Origin: a virus
Reading direction: 5' to 3' (one strand)
Virus record (IMG/VR): IMGVR_UViG_3300018080_000578
Location: 1-24,435 of that record
DNA: 24,435 bases
A model generated the notes under the pieces. That model had not been told where the DNA came from, made no database searches, and saw only the letters and a list, made by a program, of their open reading frames with translations. Made by a program: the position numbers and the translations under genes. The number at the start of each line of letters is the position of its first letter. Position 1 is the stretch's first letter. Shown piece after piece: positions 22,442 through 24,435 of this stretch.

Positions 22442-22470
22442 TCCGGCTGGTCAACGGGTGTTCCGGCTCG
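22418..22470 (+). repeat. 20-bp tandem repeat across the end of the membrane protein gene
   Basis: GTGATCCGGCTGGTCACCGG (22418-22437) is followed at once by a second copy with one change (22438-22457), then by a partial third (GTGTTCCGGCTC, 22458-22469). The first copy encodes the final VIRLVTG; the TGA stop (22439-22441) lies in the second. The pattern looks like a recent slippage duplication that may have moved the stop. The repeat is seen directly. Confidence 0.8.
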
Positions 22471-22491
22471 CGACAGAGTGAGGAGAGATAG

Positions 22492-22863
22492 ATGATCCAG
22501 GCGATGCCAGCGATCCAGCTCGTGCCGACCGTCGACCAGGCGGATCACGCTGCGGGCACGGAGTACTACCCGTCATCCGACGGGATCCCCACCGACGAGT
22601 TCAACGTTTTCACGGTCGGGATCACTGCCGAAGACTGCACGATCAGCGTCGAGCAGTCCATTGACGGATCGACGTGGATTGACATCACAGACTACCTGAT
22701 CGACATAGGCGGTGGGTTCGTCGGGGGGCCAACGGTCTTCGCTGGATCTGACGACGTCCAGTGGCTCGCGCTGCTCATGTACCCGGATTTCATCAGGATC
22801 AAGGTCGTGTACCCGAACGACACCAACGCAACGTCGGTCATGTTCGGTAGGAGGTCGCTATGA
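22492..22863 (+). CDS. Small beta-rich virion protein of unknown function
   Basis: A 123-residue protein with a strong GAGGAG about 6-9 bases before ATG 22492; its stop overlaps the next start as ATGA. The sequence has alternating strands: EFNVFTVGITAEDCTISVEQSIDGSTWIDITDYL, then DVQWLALLMYPDFIRIKVVYPND, closing VMFGRRSL. The phrase 'V-E-Q-S-x-D-G-S-T-W' is frequent in phage jelly-roll or head-fibre-like proteins. No enzyme motif is present. Placement between a lysis-like gene and a fibre gene suggests a structural accessory or fibre-binding protein. The exact family is unknown to me. Confidence 0.65.
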   Translation: MIQAMPAIQLVPTVDQADHAAGTEYYPSSDGIPTDEFNVFTVGITAEDCTISVEQSIDGSTWIDITDYLIDIGGGFVGGPTVFAGSDDVQWLALLMYPDFIRIKVVYPNDTNATSVMFGRRSL

Positions 22864-23759
22864 TTTTCGGCGAGCGCGGGCCGTCGCAGGCGACCAAGAC
22901 GATCACCCTCGCGGGCGGACCTGGTCCGGTCGAGCAGGATCTCTTCCTCGTCACCGCCCCCGTCGAGATCTCCAGCCTCTCGGGTGTTGTCGAGACGGCG
23001 CTCGCGGCTGGTCTCACTGCGGCCTACTTCGACGTTTACGACGGGACGGCGTCCGTCCCGTTGACGCTCAACACCGCGGTGATCTCGTCCCTGCCGGCTG
23101 GATCCTGGATCGGCAAGCAGTATGAGGCGTCCGACGCGATGACAGTCCAGTCGTCGTCGACTGCCGCGCTCGTCGAGCTCTCGGCTGGGTCTGACGAGAT
23201 GCACCCCTGCATCGTCGTCCCGAAGGACGGGGTGTCGACGTACATCAGGCTGTGCTACATGGTTGACAGCGCGGCATCCGGTGTGATCCGGGTCCGACTC
23301 GAGTACGAGTCGCACTATCCGGGCGGGATCTCCAGGGTGCAGGACACCACCGCCCGCGGCCCGAATATCCTCGTCGACGGCGACATGGAGGCCGCGGGGG
23401 TCGGCGCCTGGACCGCAGGATCTTCTGCGGTGTTGACGAAGGAGACGCCGGCGCTTTTCAACGGATCTCAGAAGATGAGGATCACCTACGGCGGAAGCTC
23501 GAATCCGTCGGCTCGACAGGACGTCATGTCCCCCGGCTCAACCTACCGCGTGACCGGGTGCGCCGAGAGCGACGGGACAGCGGTTCCTCGCCTCTACGTG
23601 GTCGGGCTCGGAGATATCTGGACCGGCGCCGCTGGCGCAGGGCTCCAATTTTTCGATGTTACATTCGCGTCGACTCATGCGCGGCTCTATCTCACGCACA
23701 CCCTCGCGGTCCCGGGACATGCAGACTGGGACGGGCTCTATCTATCACTGGAGAGCTGA
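22860..23759 (+). CDS. Tail fibre-like protein with C-terminal carbohydrate-binding-like domain
   Basis: A 299-residue protein whose ATG 22860 overlaps the previous stop and follows GGTAGGAGG. Residues about 1-160 are beta-rich (ETALAAGLTAAYFDVYDGTASVPLTLN; ASGVIRVRLEYESHYPGG). Residues about 168-299 look like a CBM_4_9-type jelly roll: NILVDGDMEAAGVGAWTAG, then FNGSQKMRITYGG, a motif pair typical for this fold ('N-x-x-x-D-G-x-M-E ... W ... G ... S-x-x-x'), and later GSTYRVTGCAES. Such domains bind polysaccharides. It is followed by a pectate-lyase-like tailspike, so it may position the virion on surface glycan. The domain call is from pattern only. Confidence 0.7.
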   Translation: MIFGERGPSQATKTITLAGGPGPVEQDLFLVTAPVEISSLSGVVETALAAGLTAAYFDVYDGTASVPLTLNTAVISSLPAGSWIGKQYEASDAMTVQSSSTAALVELSAGSDEMHPCIVVPKDGVSTYIRLCYMVDSAASGVIRVRLEYESHYPGGISRVQDTTARGPNILVDGDMEAAGVGAWTAGSSAVLTKETPALFNGSQKMRITYGGSSNPSARQDVMSPGSTYRVTGCAESDGTAVPRLYVVGLGDIWTGAAGAGLQFFDVTFASTHARLYLTHTLAVPGHADWDGLYLSLES

Positions 23760-23763
23760 CGAC

Positions 23764-24435
23764 ATGATCGCGGTAACACCCGAGGATTTCGGAGCAACCG
23801 GCGACGGCGTCGCAAACGACGCGAACGCCTTTGACTCGGCGCTCGCAGCTCTCGCCGCGGCGGGGGGCGGGATCTTTCTCGGTGATCCAGTGGCGTCCTA
23901 CGCGCTGTTCCGCGACGTCGAGATCCCGGCGTCGCACATCACGATGGACCTGCGGGGGGCGACGCTGACGGCAAAGGGCCGACTTATCGCCTGCGGGGAC
24001 TCGGGGGTTCACGGCGACAGATCCGGCGTCCTGGTCGACGTCCACGTCCGAAACGCGATGCTCCGCGGGATCGGTGGGTACGCGTGCCCCAGGGGTCCCC
24101 GCCTCTGGTGGGTCGATGACAGCTCGATCTCTGGCATCGACCGCGAGGGCCAGTCGGGCTCGGTCATGAATCTCTACATGGCCCGCAGATCCGTGATCCG
24201 TGATTGCCGCATCGCGGGCGGGCGGGACACACCGGGCGGCGGCATGATCGGCGTCCTACTCTGGCACTCGTCGGACTGCATCGTCGACGACGTTGAGATC
24301 GACGGGCAGAATTTGCCCTTCGCCTACGGCCTCCAGATCAAGGGCGGATCGCGGAACGTTGTGAGCCGCGTCCGCGTCCACGACAGCGTCGACGGGAGCC
24401 ACGTTAGCGCCGATGTCGGGATCAGGGATCGGGGC
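23764..24435 (+). CDS. Tailspike with pectate-lyase-type beta-helix (3' partial)
   Basis: The frame from ATG 23764 stays open to the right edge (224 codons, no stop), with GGAGAG about 10 bases upstream. It opens VTPEDFGATGDGVANDANAF, the Pectate_lyase_3 signature (D-F-G-A-x-G-D-G-x-x-x-D-x-x-A), then ALAALAAAGGGIFLG. Later come repeats characteristic of right-handed parallel beta-helices: NLYMARRSVIRDCRIAGG, GVLLWHSSDCIVDDVEIDG, and LQIKGGSRNVVSRVRVHD. Phage tailspikes of this type bind and often cleave capsule or lipopolysaccharide. No catalytic residues can be assigned because the C-terminus is outside the window. Confidence 0.88.
   Translation, partial: MIAVTPEDFGATGDGVANDANAFDSALAALAAAGGGIFLGDPVASYALFRDVEIPASHITMDLRGATLTAKGRLIACGDSGVHGDRSGVLVDVHVRNAMLRGIGGYACPRGPRLWWVDDSSISGIDREGQSGSVMNLYMARRSVIRDCRIAGGRDTPGGGMIGVLLWHSSDCIVDDVEIDGQNLPFAYGLQIKGGSRNVVSRVRVHDSVDGSHVSADVGIRDRG

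Noticed and set aside
1-24435. tRNA genes, CRISPR arrays, insertion sequences, attachment sites
   Set aside because: None could be recognised. The window is filled by structural genes with gaps no longer than 114 bp.

Overview
The window is a compact, GC-rich (about two-thirds G+C by eye), almost gap-free structural module of a tailed bacteriophage or prophage with a contractile tail (myovirus morphology). The evidence is one colinear series of recognisable families: DUF1073-type portal, DUF2213 protease/scaffold, DUF2184-type capsid, tail sheath, tube, frameshifted chaperone pair, tape measure, Dit-like protein, baseplate plug, gpD-like hub, Gp138-type spike, gp25/W-like wedge, gpJ-like wedge and DUF2612. 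No host gene, integrase, tRNA or attachment site is visible, so the host cannot be named beyond a high-GC bacterium. The set resembles compact contractile-tail modules such as that of cyanophage Pam3. These family assignments come from pattern recognition, not from a database search.

Layout. Positions 1-98 hold the 3' end of a plus-strand Com/zinc-ribbon-like gene. Positions 100-4799 (minus strand) hold the DNA-packaging operon, in transcription order: small terminase, large terminase, portal, Mu F-like minor head protein. A 69-bp divergent control region (4800-4868) separates it from a long plus-strand operon. Positions 4869-7933 encode head assembly (protease with a nested scaffold, decoration protein, major capsid protein). 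Positions 7938-9315 encode connector and neck proteins. Positions 9317-13621 encode the tail shaft (sheath, tube, chaperones with a -1 frameshift, tape measure). Positions 13621-20106 encode the baseplate, and 20103-21386 a fibre with Asp-box repeats. After a second control region (21387-21500) comes an accessory/receptor cassette: a structural protein, a holin- or XhlA-like membrane protein, a small beta protein, a fibre with a carbohydrate-binding-like domain, and a pectate-lyase-fold tailspike cut by the window end.

How it works together. Terminase fills a prohead, built from the DUF2213 protease/scaffold and capsid proteins, through the portal. The neck proteins cap it. The sheath/tube tail, length-set by a short tape measure, docks on a small baseplate. 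The distal fibres and tailspike probably bind and degrade surface glycans. Nearly all genes overlap by ATGA, GTGA or TGATG junctions, which suggests translational coupling.

Most notable signals. (1) GATC, especially RGATCY, is strongly over-represented, and synonymous codon choice bends to make it. (2) A heptamer TGAGACA/TGTCTCA, including two perfect 7-1-7 palindromes, clusters only at the two control regions, which share the spacing TGTCTCA-N14-TGTATCA. (3) A canonical -1 slippery heptamer CCCTTTC joins the two tail-chaperone frames. (4) The protease gene has an internal ribosome-binding site and start for a separate scaffold. (5) The packaging genes are divergent from the other structural genes.
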